A DNA stretch of 64,000 nt, taken from the NCBI GenBank assembly GCA_951812615.1, contig CATOSU010000007.1, positions 291,751 through 355,750 on the forward strand, in the 5' to 3' direction. The translations under genes and the position numbers were made by a program. The notes under the pieces are model-generated. The model worked only from the letters and a program-made list of their open reading frames with translations, was not told where the DNA came from and ran no database searches. This stretch comes from an uncultured Paracoccaceae bacterium (GTDB taxonomy: Bacteria; Pseudomonadota; Alphaproteobacteria; Rhodobacterales; Rhodobacteraceae). This document shows, one piece after another, positions 18,059-26,680 of the stretch (positions are counted from its first letter, which is position 1; each line of letters starts with the position of its first letter).

Positions 18059-18742
18059 ATGAAAATCGGAATTCTGCAAACGGGCCATGCCCCGGACGCC
18101 CTGATCGAACAGACGGGCGATTATGACCTGTTTTTCGAACGCCTTCTGGACGGGCACGGGTTCAGCTTTGAAAACTGGCCGGTTGTCGACGGCGTTTTCC
18201 CGCCCGGCGCGGATGCTGCCGATGGCTGGATCATCACCGGGTCGCGCTATGGCGCCTACGAAGACCACGACTGGATCCCGCCGCTGGAAGATCTGGTGCG
18301 CGCCATTCATCGCGACGGTCTGCCGATGGTCGGGATCTGCTTCGGGCATCAGATCATCGCGCAGGCACTGGGCGGCAAGGTCGAAAAATTCGCCGGCGGC
18401 TGGTCCGTCGGCCGGGTAGAATACGACACCGCCGAAGGCCCGCTTGCGGTCAACGCATGGCATCAGGATCAGGTGACCGAACCGCCCGCTCAGGCGCGGG
18501 TGCTGGGCTCCACGCCGTTTTGCGAAAACGCGATCCTTGCCTATGGCGACACGATCCTGACATATCAGCCGCATCCCGAGTTCGGATCGGATTTCGTGCG
18601 TGACCTGATCGAAGCGCGCGGGCGTGGCGTTGTGCCGGACGATTTGCTTTACGATGCGCTCAACGGCCTGTCCAAACCGAACGATTCCCAAAGGGTTGCC
18701 AACGACATAGCAGGCTTTCTTAAAGCGGAGCGAACCGCATGA
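18059..18742 (+). CDS. Class I glutamine amidotransferase, likely gamma-glutamyl hydrolase (PuuD-like)
   Basis: A 227-residue protein with the amidotransferase triad: the nucleophile Cys in MVGICFGHQIIAQALGG, and His and Glu in YQPHPEFGSDF. It overlaps the next gene by 4 bp (ATGA), so translation is probably coupled. The neighbours are a gamma-glutamyl ligase and a FAD oxidase of putrescine-type catabolism. A role in removing gamma-glutamyl groups from pathway products is therefore likely, although stand-alone GATase1 proteins of this type are also annotated as GMP-synthase-like. Confidence 0.78.
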   Translation: MKIGILQTGHAPDALIEQTGDYDLFFERLLDGHGFSFENWPVVDGVFPPGADAADGWIITGSRYGAYEDHDWIPPLEDLVRAIHRDGLPMVGICFGHQIIAQALGGKVEKFAGGWSVGRVEYDTAEGPLAVNAWHQDQVTEPPAQARVLGSTPFCENAILAYGDTILTYQPHPEFGSDFVRDLIEARGRGVVPDDLLYDALNGLSKPNDSQRVANDIAGFLKAERTA

Positions 18743-20097
18743 CCGACTGGATCAAATCGCTGCCCGACGCCGCGCAGGCCTATCTGAACGGCCGCCGGCT
18801 GGACGAGGTGGAATGCATCATCTCCGACCTGCCCGGCATTGCCCGCGGCAAGGCCGTTCCGGCCAGCAAGTTTGCCCGGCAGGAATATTTCCACCTGCCC
18901 GACAGCATCTTTTACCAGACCGTTACCGGCGGCTGGGGCGAGGCCGCGGGTGACGAAGGCTTCATCGAGCGTGACATGATCCTGCGCCCGGACATGGAAA
19001 CCGCCAGCGCCGCCCCATGGACCGGCGACTGGACGCTGCAGGTGATCCATGACGCCGAGGACCGCGACGGTGAACCGATCCCCTGCAGCCCGCGCAACGT
19101 GCTGAAGCGCGTGGTCAGCTATTTCGAGAAAATCGGCCTGAAGCCGGTGGTCGCGCCGGAGATGGAGTTCTTTCTCGTCGCGCGCAATATCGACCCGGCC
19201 AAGGCAATCGAACCGATGATGGGCCGGTCGGGCCGGCCCGCGGCGGCGCGGCAGGCCTATTCGATGACCGCGGTGGACGAGTTCGGCCCGGTGATCGACG
19301 ACATCTACGATTTCGCCGAAGCGCAGGGGTTCGAGATTGACGGCATCACGCAGGAAGGCGGTGCCGGACAACTGGAGATCAACCTGCGCCACGGCGCGCC
19401 GGTCAAGCTGGCTGACGAGGTATTCTATTTCAAACGCCTGATCCGCGAGGCGGCGCTGCGCCACGACTGTTTTGCCACCTTCATGGCCAAGCCGATCGAG
19501 GACGAGCCCGGCAGCGCCATGCACATCCACCATTCGCTGGTCGAGGCCGAAACCGGCCAGAACATATTTGCCGGACCGCAGGGCGGTGAAACCGATGCGT
19601 TTTATCATTTCATCGGCGGGCTGCAGACCTATCTGCCGGCCGGGCTGGCGGTGATGGCGCCCTACGTGAACAGCTATCGCCGCTACGTGAAGGACCACGC
19701 CGCGCCGGTCAATCTGGAATGGGGACGCGACAACCGGACAACGGGGATCCGCGTGCCGCTGTCCAGCCCGGAGTCGCGACGGGTTGAAAACCGTATCGCC
19801 GGGATGGACTGCAATCCCTATCTGGGGATCGCGGTGTCGCTGGCCTGCGGCTATCTGGGCCTCAAGAACGAATTGCGCCCGCGCAAACAGTTCCGGGGCG
19901 ATGCCTATGACGGCGAAGGCGATATTCCGCAGGTGATGGGCAGCGCGCTGGACCTGTTCGACGCGGCGCCCGAACTGCACGAGATCCTCGGCGAAGAGTT
20001 CGCCCGCGTCTACAGCATCGTCAAACGCGCCGAATACGAAGAGTTTCTGCAGGTGATTTCGCCGTGGGAGCGCGAACACCTGCTGTTGAACGTCTGA
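18739..20097 (+). CDS. Glutamine-synthetase-family gamma-glutamyl-amine ligase (PuuA-like)
   Basis: A 452-residue protein of the glutamine synthetase superfamily. The beta-grasp part includes CIISDLPGIARGKAVPASKF. The catalytic barrel has APEMEFFLVA, TQEGGAGQLEIN, GSAMHIHHSLV (nucleotide-binding histidine region) and NRTTGIRVPLSSPESRRVEN. The adenylylation-loop tyrosine of true GlnA is not recognisable, and the length fits PuuA/GlnT-type enzymes, which ligate glutamate to putrescine or other amines using ATP. It sits between an amidotransferase and an amine oxidase in one operon. Confidence 0.85.
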   Translation: MTDWIKSLPDAAQAYLNGRRLDEVECIISDLPGIARGKAVPASKFARQEYFHLPDSIFYQTVTGGWGEAAGDEGFIERDMILRPDMETASAAPWTGDWTLQVIHDAEDRDGEPIPCSPRNVLKRVVSYFEKIGLKPVVAPEMEFFLVARNIDPAKAIEPMMGRSGRPAAARQAYSMTAVDEFGPVIDDIYDFAEAQGFEIDGITQEGGAGQLEINLRHGAPVKLADEVFYFKRLIREAALRHDCFATFMAKPIEDEPGSAMHIHHSLVEAETGQNIFAGPQGGETDAFYHFIGGLQTYLPAGLAVMAPYVNSYRRYVKDHAAPVNLEWGRDNRTTGIRVPLSSPESRRVENRIAGMDCNPYLGIAVSLACGYLGLKNELRPRKQFRGDAYDGEGDIPQVMGSALDLFDAAPELHEILGEEFARVYSIVKRAEYEEFLQVISPWEREHLLLNV

Positions 20098-20158
20098 CCC
20101 GGCCACCCGCGCCGGGGATGAGAGAGCTTTTTTCCGGATCCAAGAACGGGGCGAACCC

Positions 20159-21469
20159 ATGCCCATGAACCTGCTGCACGCCAACGACCGGCCCGGTGAA
20201 TATCCGCAAAGCTGGTACGCCGTCACGGCCAACACTGTTGCACCGTTTCCGCAGCTGAATGGCACGCAGGATTTCGACGTCTGCGTTGTCGGCGCCGGCT
20301 ACACGGGGCTCTCCGCCGCGCTGCATCTGACCGAGGCCGGGCTCCGTGTCGCGGTGGTCGAGGCGCATCGCGTCGGCTTTGGCGCTTCGGGGCGCAATGG
20401 CGGACAGCTGGGCAGCGGCCAGCGCAAGGATCAGCAGGATCTGGAGAAGATGGCGGGGCCGGACGACGCCCGCAAGCTGTGGCAACTGGGCGAAGAGGCC
20501 AAGGATCTGGTGAAATCGCTGATCGCGCGCCATGACATCGACTGCGATCTGAAACCCGGCATCGCCTGGGCCGGGCCCAGCCGTTCCGATGTGCGCGGCA
20601 TCCACGACTATGCCGGCCACCTGCAATCGGTCTATGGCTACGACCAGATCGAGGTGATGGATGCAACGGCCTTTTACCGGCTCTGCCCGTCACCGGACTA
20701 TTGCGGCGGGATGCTGGACATGGGGGCCGGCCACCTGCATCCGCTGAATTACGCGCTGGGTCTGGCGCGGGCGGCGCGGGACGCCGGCGCGCAGATTTTT
20801 GAACGCAGCGAGGTTACGGGCATCGAGGAAGGCCGGCCCGCCGCGGTGCAGACCGCCGCCGGCACGGTCCGGGCCGGGCACGTGATACTGGCCTGCAACG
20901 GATATCTTGGCCGGCTGCACCCGACCGTGGCCGCACGGGTCATGCCGATCAACAATTTCATCGCCGCAACCGAACCGCTGGGTGACGCGGCGGAACAGGT
21001 GCTGAGCCGCGATGTCGCCATCGCGGACAGCCGGTTCGTGATCAATTACTTCCGGCTGAGCGCCGACAAGCGCCTGCTGTTTGGCGGCGGCGAAACCTAT
21101 GGCTACCGGTTCCCGGCCGATATTGCCGGTCTGGTGCGAAAGCCGATGACCGAGATCTACCCGCATCTGAAGGACATCCGCATCGACTATGCCTGGGGCG
21201 GGACGCTGGCGATTACGGTCAAGCGGCTGCCGCATCTGGCGCGGGTGGGTCCCAACATCCTGTCGGCCTCGGGCTATTCCGGGCACGGCGTCGGCACCGC
21301 CACACATGCCGGTCAGCTCTGCGCGCTGGCAGTTCAGGGCGAAACGGATGGGTTCGACCTGTTTGCGAAACTGCCCTCGCCCGCCTTCCCCGGCGGCGCG
21401 GCAACCCGGGCGCCGCTGCTGGCGCTGGCGATGACGTGGTTCGCCCTGCGCGACCGATTGGGGATCTGA
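20159..21469 (+). CDS. FAD-dependent oxidoreductase, gamma-glutamylputrescine oxidase-like (PuuB/OrdL)
   Basis: A 436-residue DAO-family flavoprotein. The dinucleotide motif is VCVVGAGYTGLSAALHLTEA, followed by an acidic residue in VVEAHRVGFGASGRNGGQLG (the flavin-covering loop). The C-terminal LSASGYSGHGVGTATHAGQL is characteristic of PuuB/OrdL proteins. It should oxidatively deaminate a gamma-glutamylated amine, giving an aldehyde, ammonia and peroxide. It lies 61 bp behind the ligase gene. No gene for the next step (PuuC aldehyde dehydrogenase) is nearby. Confidence 0.85.
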   Translation: MPMNLLHANDRPGEYPQSWYAVTANTVAPFPQLNGTQDFDVCVVGAGYTGLSAALHLTEAGLRVAVVEAHRVGFGASGRNGGQLGSGQRKDQQDLEKMAGPDDARKLWQLGEEAKDLVKSLIARHDIDCDLKPGIAWAGPSRSDVRGIHDYAGHLQSVYGYDQIEVMDATAFYRLCPSPDYCGGMLDMGAGHLHPLNYALGLARAARDAGAQIFERSEVTGIEEGRPAAVQTAAGTVRAGHVILACNGYLGRLHPTVAARVMPINNFIAATEPLGDAAEQVLSRDVAIADSRFVINYFRLSADKRLLFGGGETYGYRFPADIAGLVRKPMTEIYPHLKDIRIDYAWGGTLAITVKRLPHLARVGPNILSASGYSGHGVGTATHAGQLCALAVQGETDGFDLFAKLPSPAFPGGAATRAPLLALAMTWFALRDRLGI

Positions 21470-21733
21470 CCACGTTTCGCGGGCGATCGCGCAACAACAC
21501 CAGCCGGTCGGGCTAAATTACGAATCATTGCCGTTTCGAAACTCATCCGGACCGGCCTGTCGGCATGCGACATGGAAACTGCCCGCTGCGATTTCGGCGA
21601 TCCGACAGGTTTACCGCTCCCACCGGACGACAAAGCCACAACCGCGCAAAATCCCGCCTGCGGCGGAAAATGCCCTTTTCCTTACTCGCTCACTGATTTA
21701 CAAAACTGAAAACATTGTATCAGGATTTTGAAA

Positions 21734-22924
21734 ATGAGCAGTCTTCCGAACGTCCATCAGGCCGAACCGATCCCGACCGACGCCCGCGTCGCCATCGACG
21801 CGCTGCTGCAATCGGGCGACCTGTTTCGCTATACCGCGCCGCAGGACGCCCCGGTGACCCTGCTGGAACAGGAATTCGCCGAACTGCTGGGCAGCCGCTT
21901 TGCGCTGGCGGTGTCGTCCTGCTCTGCCGCTCTGTTCCTGTCGCTCAAGGCGCTGGACCTGCCGCGCGATGCACGGGTTCTGATCCCCGGCTTTACCTTC
22001 GGCGCCGTGCCGTCCGCGGTTGTGCATGCCGATTGCATCCCTGTCCTGTGCGAGGTCGCAGAGAACTACCGCATCGACATGGCCGATTTCGAAGCCCGTC
22101 TGGACGGCGTTCAGGCGGTGATCATCAGCCACATGCGCGGCCACACCTCGGACATGGACGCGATCATGGCGCTGTGCAATGCCCGCGACATCCCGGTGAT
22201 CGAGGATGCGGCGCATTCGCTGGGCACCACATGGCATGGCCGCAACCTCGGCACGATCGGAAAGATCGGCTGTTTCTCTTTTCAGTCCTACAAGATGATC
22301 AATGCCGGCGAAGGCGGGATCATGGTCACCGACGACCCGGACCTGATCGCGCGCGCGGTGATCATGTCGGGCGCTTATGAACATAACTGGAAGAAACACA
22401 CCGTCCTGCACGACGCCTTTGCGAGGTGGCAGAACAAGCTGCCGCTTTATAACCAGCGCATGTCGAACCTTGCCGCTGCCGTGATCCGCCCGCAGCTGCC
22501 GGAACTGGCCCGCCGGGTGCGCGATGGCCGCGCCAATCACGACTATGTCGCGGCGCGTCTCAACACCTCGCCATGGATGCTGGTGCCCGAAAAGCTGGCG
22601 CCCGAGGTCCGCGCCCCGGATTCGATTCAGTTCAACATGGTCGGCATGACCGGGGACCAGATCCGGGCGTTTTCCGACGTGTCCGAAGCGGCCGGGATCA
22701 AGGTGCAGGTCTTTGGCCTGTCCACCGACAATGCGCGCGCATTCTGGAATTGGGAATTCCTTCCGGAAAAGACCGACCTGCCGCAGACCCGCGCGATGCT
22801 GATGAAAGCCTGCGACGTGCGCCTGCCGGTTCAGTTGTCGCGCGCCGATCTGGACGCCGTCGCCGATATCCTGCTGGCCGCGGCCGAGCAGGTGATGGGA
22901 GAAACCCGCGCCTACGGGACCTGA
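21734..22924 (+). CDS. DegT/DnrJ/EryC1/StrS-family PLP aminotransferase
   Basis: A 396-residue fold-type-I PLP enzyme. K187 in SFQSYKMINAGEGG is the Schiff-base lysine, and D/A/A/H in VIEDAAHSLG hold the cofactor. SSCSAALFLSLKAL forms the phosphate cup. Such enzymes usually aminate keto-sugars in surface polysaccharide or antibiotic pathways. No sugar-nucleotide genes are nearby, so the substrate is open. The ATG at 21734 is preceded by CAGGA. The 264-bp spacer upstream is AT-richer than average and probably holds its promoter. Confidence 0.83.
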   Translation: MSSLPNVHQAEPIPTDARVAIDALLQSGDLFRYTAPQDAPVTLLEQEFAELLGSRFALAVSSCSAALFLSLKALDLPRDARVLIPGFTFGAVPSAVVHADCIPVLCEVAENYRIDMADFEARLDGVQAVIISHMRGHTSDMDAIMALCNARDIPVIEDAAHSLGTTWHGRNLGTIGKIGCFSFQSYKMINAGEGGIMVTDDPDLIARAVIMSGAYEHNWKKHTVLHDAFARWQNKLPLYNQRMSNLAAAVIRPQLPELARRVRDGRANHDYVAARLNTSPWMLVPEKLAPEVRAPDSIQFNMVGMTGDQIRAFSDVSEAAGIKVQVFGLSTDNARAFWNWEFLPEKTDLPQTRAMLMKACDVRLPVQLSRADLDAVADILLAAAEQVMGETRAYGT

Positions 22925-22949
22925 GCCGGACCCGGTCCGGACAATCAGA

Positions 22950-24068
22950 TCAATACGTGAAAATCACAAGCCGCTTGCGCGCCTGAATTTCGCCAACCAT
23001 TTCGGTTGTCGTAGTATCCCGCGCATCCAGCCGCTTGAGGGTTCTGTCGATCAGCTGTGCCTCCCCTTTGAGGGATTTCGCCGCCTTGGTGACGGCCTTC
23101 AGGCCCGACTGCACCATGCTTTCCTTGTAGGACAGCAGATCGTGGTGCTTGGAAAGCGTCGTGCTGATTTGCCGTGACAGGCGTAACTGTGATGTCCAAC
23201 GTTCGATGTTCTCCCCGAGCTTGACCAGCTCAACGTATTTATCGAGCAGTTCCAGATCCTCGAAGCCCGGCGCCTTTTTGAGTTTTTCGATTGAAGCGCC
23301 CAGCTTTTTTTCCGCAGACCGCGCCAGCTTTATGTCGTTGTCCAGCGCCGTCATCGCTTCCGTCAGCGGTCCGGTGATCGTGGACATCGACATCCCTTTT
23401 TGTTGTGCCTGCGCCAGCTTCGTACCGTTGCTCAGCTCCTTACAGAACTTCTCCAGATCATCGGTCAGCTTTTTCACTTTTTGAAGCTTGGCCTCGGTGC
23501 TGCCGAACGCATCGCAGAGCTGCTGGAAAATGGCGTTGACCGAATACGCGACGCTGAGCGGTGCCGTTGGGGCCAACGTTGCCATGGAAACCGCGATGCT
23601 GGCGCCGCCATAGGCCACGTTTGCACCGCGCTTCGTGCGGACCACGGCGGCCGCAGCGTTCCGTTTGTCGAACTCCTTGGCCACCTTGTCGAACTTCACG
23701 ATCACGGCTTTCAGCCAGTTGTCAAAGCGGGTTTCAATGACCTTGTTGAAACCCTCGACCATGGCAACAATCTTGACCTTGAATACCGGCCCGTACAGTT
23801 TGGACCCCTTCTTGTGGACGGTGCCCCGACGAAGCCGAATGGCTTTGCTCAGCAACACGTCCAGTTCCCGTTTGAACCACTTCTCCCCGATCGAGATCAG
23901 CGCGTCCCATGCCCGCTTCATATCGGCGATCAGGGCTTCGTTGGAGCCACCGTCCTCCATTTCGGTGTTGACCTGCACCTCCATGACAATGGGCCGGACC
24001 CTGAGCCATTTTTTGTCTTCGGCCCGCATGTCCGGGTGGAAAACGTGCTTGAACGTAGCTACCGGCAA
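22950..24068 (-). CDS. Uncharacterised long-helical protein with a central hydrophobic segment
   Basis: I do not recognise a family. From a TTG at 24068, preceded at good spacing by GGGAGGGGG, the product is 372 residues; a GTG at 24095 is the alternative but lacks such a site. The sequence is Lys-rich and almost entirely predicted helix, with very few Cys or Pro. Residues 151-182 (VAYGGASIAVSMATLAPTAP plus LSVAYSVNAIF) form a hydrophobic hairpin-like stretch flanked by long amphipathic coiled coils (TEAKLQKVKKLTDDLEKFCK and similar). This layout resembles alpha-helical pore-forming toxins or membrane-inserting tail proteins, but that is shape only. Codon use is less GC-biased than in neighbours. 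It is convergent with the DegT gene. Confidence 0.6.
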   Translation of the reverse strand: MPVATFKHVFHPDMRAEDKKWLRVRPIVMEVQVNTEMEDGGSNEALIADMKRAWDALISIGEKWFKRELDVLLSKAIRLRRGTVHKKGSKLYGPVFKVKIVAMVEGFNKVIETRFDNWLKAVIVKFDKVAKEFDKRNAAAAVVRTKRGANVAYGGASIAVSMATLAPTAPLSVAYSVNAIFQQLCDAFGSTEAKLQKVKKLTDDLEKFCKELSNGTKLAQAQQKGMSMSTITGPLTEAMTALDNDIKLARSAEKKLGASIEKLKKAPGFEDLELLDKYVELVKLGENIERWTSQLRLSRQISTTLSKHHDLLSYKESMVQSGLKAVTKAAKSLKGEAQLIDRTLKRLDARDTTTTEMVGEIQARKRLVIFTY

Positions 24069-24328
24069 CCTGCGTCCCCCTCCCAAGGAGTGCACCCGTA
24101 GGGCGCATCCGTTAGGGTATCACCGCCGTCGCAACCCGATCAAGCGTCCTGACGATCGTGGCGCATCCCTATGGTTTTCCCCGAGGCCCCCGGCACCACC
24201 CTCATGTCTTGCCGGGATATTCTGTCAGCCATGGCGCATAAGGTCATGGCTGAAAGCCGCCAAAACCATGCGCGCGCGCCCGATCCAAAGGCTTGCCTGC
24301 GCCGCGGCCCGATGTCACTCTCCCCGGC

Positions 24329-25231
24329 ATGAGCGATTTGTCAAACGGCGCCGCCTGGATGGATGGCCGGATAATTCCGGTGTCCGAGGCGGGCATAAAT
24401 GTCACCGACTGGGGCCTGACCCACAGCGATATTGCCTATGATGTCGTGCCGGTATGGAACGGCGCGTTCTTCCGGCTGGACGATTACCTGAACCGGTTCC
24501 TGGCCTCGGTCACGGCGGTACGGATGCAGACCGGGCTGGAGCGCGACGCGATCATCCGCGTCCTGCACAACATGGTCGCCGCGTCGGGCCTGCGTGCCTC
24601 CTACGTGGCGATGGTCGCTGCGCGCGGCCGCAATCCGGTGCCCGGCAGCCGCGATCCGCGCGACTGCCAGAACCATTTCTATGCCTGGTGCGTGCCTTAC
24701 GTGCATATCGTGAAACCCGACGCCGCAGACCGGGGCACCTCGGTCTGGATCGCGAAGTCCGTGCGGCGGATCCCGAAGGACAGCGTGAACCCGACGGTCA
24801 AGAACTACCACTGGGGCGATTTCACCTCGGGCCTGTTCGAGGCCAAGGATAACGGGTTTGAAACCACCATGCTGCTGGACCATGACGGCAATGTCACCGA
24901 AGGCCCGGGCTTCAACGTCTTTGCGGTCTTCGGCGATACCGTGGTGACATCGGATCACGGGGTGTTACACGGCATCACCCGAAGAACGGCGCTGGAAATG
25001 GCCGCGGCGCGCGGGCTGAAGGTGGAAACCCGACCGCTGCCGCTGGACGAGTTCCGGCAGGCGGACGAGGTGTTCCTGTCCTCCTCCGGTGGCGGTGTGA
25101 TCCCGGTTGCGCGGGTGGACGAACAGCATTTTTCAAACGGCGCCGCCGGACCAGTCGCGCGCCAGCTGCGCACGGACTATTTCGCTTGGCTGGAACAGGA
25201 CAGGTTCCGGACCCCGATCAGCTACTACTGA
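24329..25231 (+). CDS. Class IV PLP aminotransferase (branched-chain/D-amino-acid type)
   Basis: A 300-residue fold-type-IV PLP enzyme. K158 in TVKNYHWGDFTSGLFEA is the cofactor lysine, and the Glu of DGNVTEGPGFNVF is the usual partner of the pyridine nitrogen. HGITRRTALEMA and FLSSSGGGVIPV complete the cofactor site. The start MSDLSNGAAWMDG is set where family similarity begins. Branched-chain, D-amino-acid and (R)-amine transaminases share this fold, and the motifs do not settle the substrate. The 260 bp upstream contain no other gene that I can support. Confidence 0.83.
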   Translation: MSDLSNGAAWMDGRIIPVSEAGINVTDWGLTHSDIAYDVVPVWNGAFFRLDDYLNRFLASVTAVRMQTGLERDAIIRVLHNMVAASGLRASYVAMVAARGRNPVPGSRDPRDCQNHFYAWCVPYVHIVKPDAADRGTSVWIAKSVRRIPKDSVNPTVKNYHWGDFTSGLFEAKDNGFETTMLLDHDGNVTEGPGFNVFAVFGDTVVTSDHGVLHGITRRTALEMAAARGLKVETRPLPLDEFRQADEVFLSSSGGGVIPVARVDEQHFSNGAAGPVARQLRTDYFAWLEQDRFRTPISYY

Positions 25232-25261
25232 CCCGGCTTTTCGGCCTTCGTCCGGACCGGC

Positions 25262-25825
25262 TCAGTTCAGTTTGGACAGCTTGTCCTGCAGGTCGGCCAG
25301 TTGCTTCTTGATGGCTTCGAGGTCCTCGGATTTCTCCCCGGCGTCCCCTTCGCCCTCTTCCTTATTGCCTTCGCCGCTCCATGCCCCGGCAAGCCCGCCG
25401 GTCATGGCGTTCAGGAACGCCTGCTGCTGGGCCTTGAGCGCCTCGAACCCCGGCATGCTGGCCATCGGGTTTATGGCGTTCATGTTTTCCATCATCTTCG
25501 ACTGGTTCTCGCGCAGCATTTCGAACGAGCTCTGCAGGAATTGCGGCATCATGCCGCCGCCCGGCACCATGTAAGACCGCACCAGATCGTTCAGAACGCC
25601 CACCGGCAGCACGTTTTCGCCGCGGCTTTCATGCTCTGCGATGATCTGCAGCAGGTATTGCCGGGTCAGATCGTCACCCGATTTCAGATCGACGATCTGT
25701 ACTTCGCGCCCTTCGCGGATGAAACCAGCGATGTCTTCGAGCGTTACATAGTCGGAGGTTTCCGTATTGTAGAGCCTGCGGCTGGCGTAACGTTTTATCA
25801 GAAGGGGTTTTTTTTCCTCAGCCAC
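25262..25825 (-). CDS. phaR: Polyhydroxyalkanoate synthesis regulator PhaR
   Basis: A 187-residue repressor. The N-terminal DNA-binding domain KPLLIKRYASRRLYNTETSD then YVTLEDIAGFIREG is diagnostic for PHB/PHA accumulation regulators. The middle VPGGGMMPQFLQSSFEMLRE and the Met/Asn-rich segment bind PHB granules. The C-terminus is an acidic coiled coil. In Paracoccus-type systems PhaR represses phasin and synthase genes and leaves DNA when it binds nascent PHB. It lies downstream of phaP on the same strand, behind a strong terminator, so it probably has its own promoter. Confidence 0.93.
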   Translation of the reverse strand: MAEEKKPLLIKRYASRRLYNTETSDYVTLEDIAGFIREGREVQIVDLKSGDDLTRQYLLQIIAEHESRGENVLPVGVLNDLVRSYMVPGGGMMPQFLQSSFEMLRENQSKMMENMNAINPMASMPGFEALKAQQQAFLNAMTGGLAGAWSGEGNKEEGEGDAGEKSEDLEAIKKQLADLQDKLSKLN

Positions 25826-25879
25826 GTCTCAAGTCCTCCCCGGGAATGCAGCGATGCGGCGCAGATTATGCGAGTGCAG

Positions 25880-25912
25880 AAGAAAAAGAAAGAAGCAGGT
25901 CCGAAGACCTGC
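25880..25912 (-). terminator. Intrinsic terminator after the phasin gene
   Basis: On the minus strand a 7-bp stem GCAGGTC / GACCTGC closes a UUCG tetraloop (25895-25912) and is followed by a T-rich run (TTCTTTCTTTTTC). It should end most phaP transcripts before phaR. A further inverted repeat, GGGTTGC (25923-25929) with GCAACCC, lies between it and the phaP stop. Confidence 0.85.
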
Positions 25913-25968
25913 CCTTAACACGGGTTGCATCATTAGGGAGGAGAGGGAGGCAACCCAATAGCAGCAGC

Positions 25969-26418
25969 TTATTTAGCAGCAGCAGTCGCTTTTTTCGCAG
26001 CGGCGGTCACGTCGTCGGTGGCCTTCTTGACTGCAGCGGTTGCATCTTCGGAGATGTCTTTGCCTGCCGCCATCATCAGCTCGACGGTGTCCATCTGGAC
26101 TTTCTTGGCAATCTCAGCGAACGCGGCGACGTTTTCGGCTGCGGTTTCTGCGGTTGCAGCAGCGAAATCGGTGATCGCCTTGGCGTAATCGGCCGGGTCT
26201 TCCTTGGCTTTGGACATGTCTGCCAGCTTGGCAATGGTGTCCTTGGTCCACTTGGAGGACACTTCAGCGGACTTTTCAGCCGCGTCCAGAGCAACACCCG
26301 ACAGCTTTTCGTTCAGGGTTGCAGTGGTTTTGAAGGCTTCTTCCATTGCTTTGGTGTCAACCGGGAATGCGCCCATTGCGTCTTTCAGGGCGGCGGTGAA
26401 ATCGGTGGTGTTGGTCAT
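25969..26418 (-). CDS. phaP: Phasin (PHA granule-associated protein)
   Basis: A 149-residue, Ala/Lys-rich, fully helical protein (MTNTTDFTAALKDAMGAFPV; later ATAETAAENVAAFAEIAKKV; tail DVTAAAKKATAAAK). It matches phasin_2-type proteins, which coat PHB granules and set their size and number. AGGATGAG precedes the ATG at 26418. Its promoter contains the inverted-repeat operator described at 26485-26529. Expression should therefore rise when PhaR is titrated by PHB. Confidence 0.9.
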   Translation of the reverse strand: MTNTTDFTAALKDAMGAFPVDTKAMEEAFKTTATLNEKLSGVALDAAEKSAEVSSKWTKDTIAKLADMSKAKEDPADYAKAITDFAAATAETAAENVAAFAEIAKKVQMDTVELMMAAGKDISEDATAAVKKATDDVTAAAKKATAAAK

Positions 26419-26477
26419 TTGTCTCATCCTATGTTTGCTGGTCCGAGGGAGGATTGGACGGCTCATCAGCTGAGACA

Positions 26478-26506
26478 AATATGCTTGCTGCAGTGCGGCA
26501 TTTCAA
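26478..26506 (-). promoter_or_regulatory. Predicted phaP promoter
   Basis: On the minus strand TTGAAA (26506-26501) and CATATT (26483-26478) are separated by exactly 17 bp, fitting a sigma-70 promoter about 60 bp ahead of phaP. One arm of the PhaR-type inverted repeat fills the spacer. Confidence 0.65.
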
Positions 26507-26529
26507 GTATTTTTTCTGCACTGCAGCAA
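26485..26529. promoter_or_regulatory. Inverted-repeat operator of phaP, probable PhaR sites
   Basis: TTGCTGCAGTGC at 26485-26496 and its exact reverse complement GCACTGCAGCAA at 26518-26529 are separated by 21 bp. The CTGCAGTGC core matches the TGC/GCA-rich sites known for Paracoccus PhaR. One arm lies between the -35 and -10 boxes and the other just upstream of -35, an arrangement suited to repression. Confidence 0.75.
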
Positions 26530-26680
26530 AAATGTTCTAAGTTATTGAATTCTAATCTTTGTTTCCGCTCAGAACATAGGTTCCCGGCGCCGCGGCAAGG
26601 CTCGGATGCTGGGAATCACCGGGCTCACGGGCCTCGATCTTCTTGCCGGACCGCTTCCGCAGCCAGCTTTCCCAGCGCGG

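Noticed and set aside
24069-24095. GTG start for the helical protein, nine codons upstream
   Set aside because: It has no ribosome site, whereas GGGAGGGGG lies correctly spaced before the TTG at 24068.
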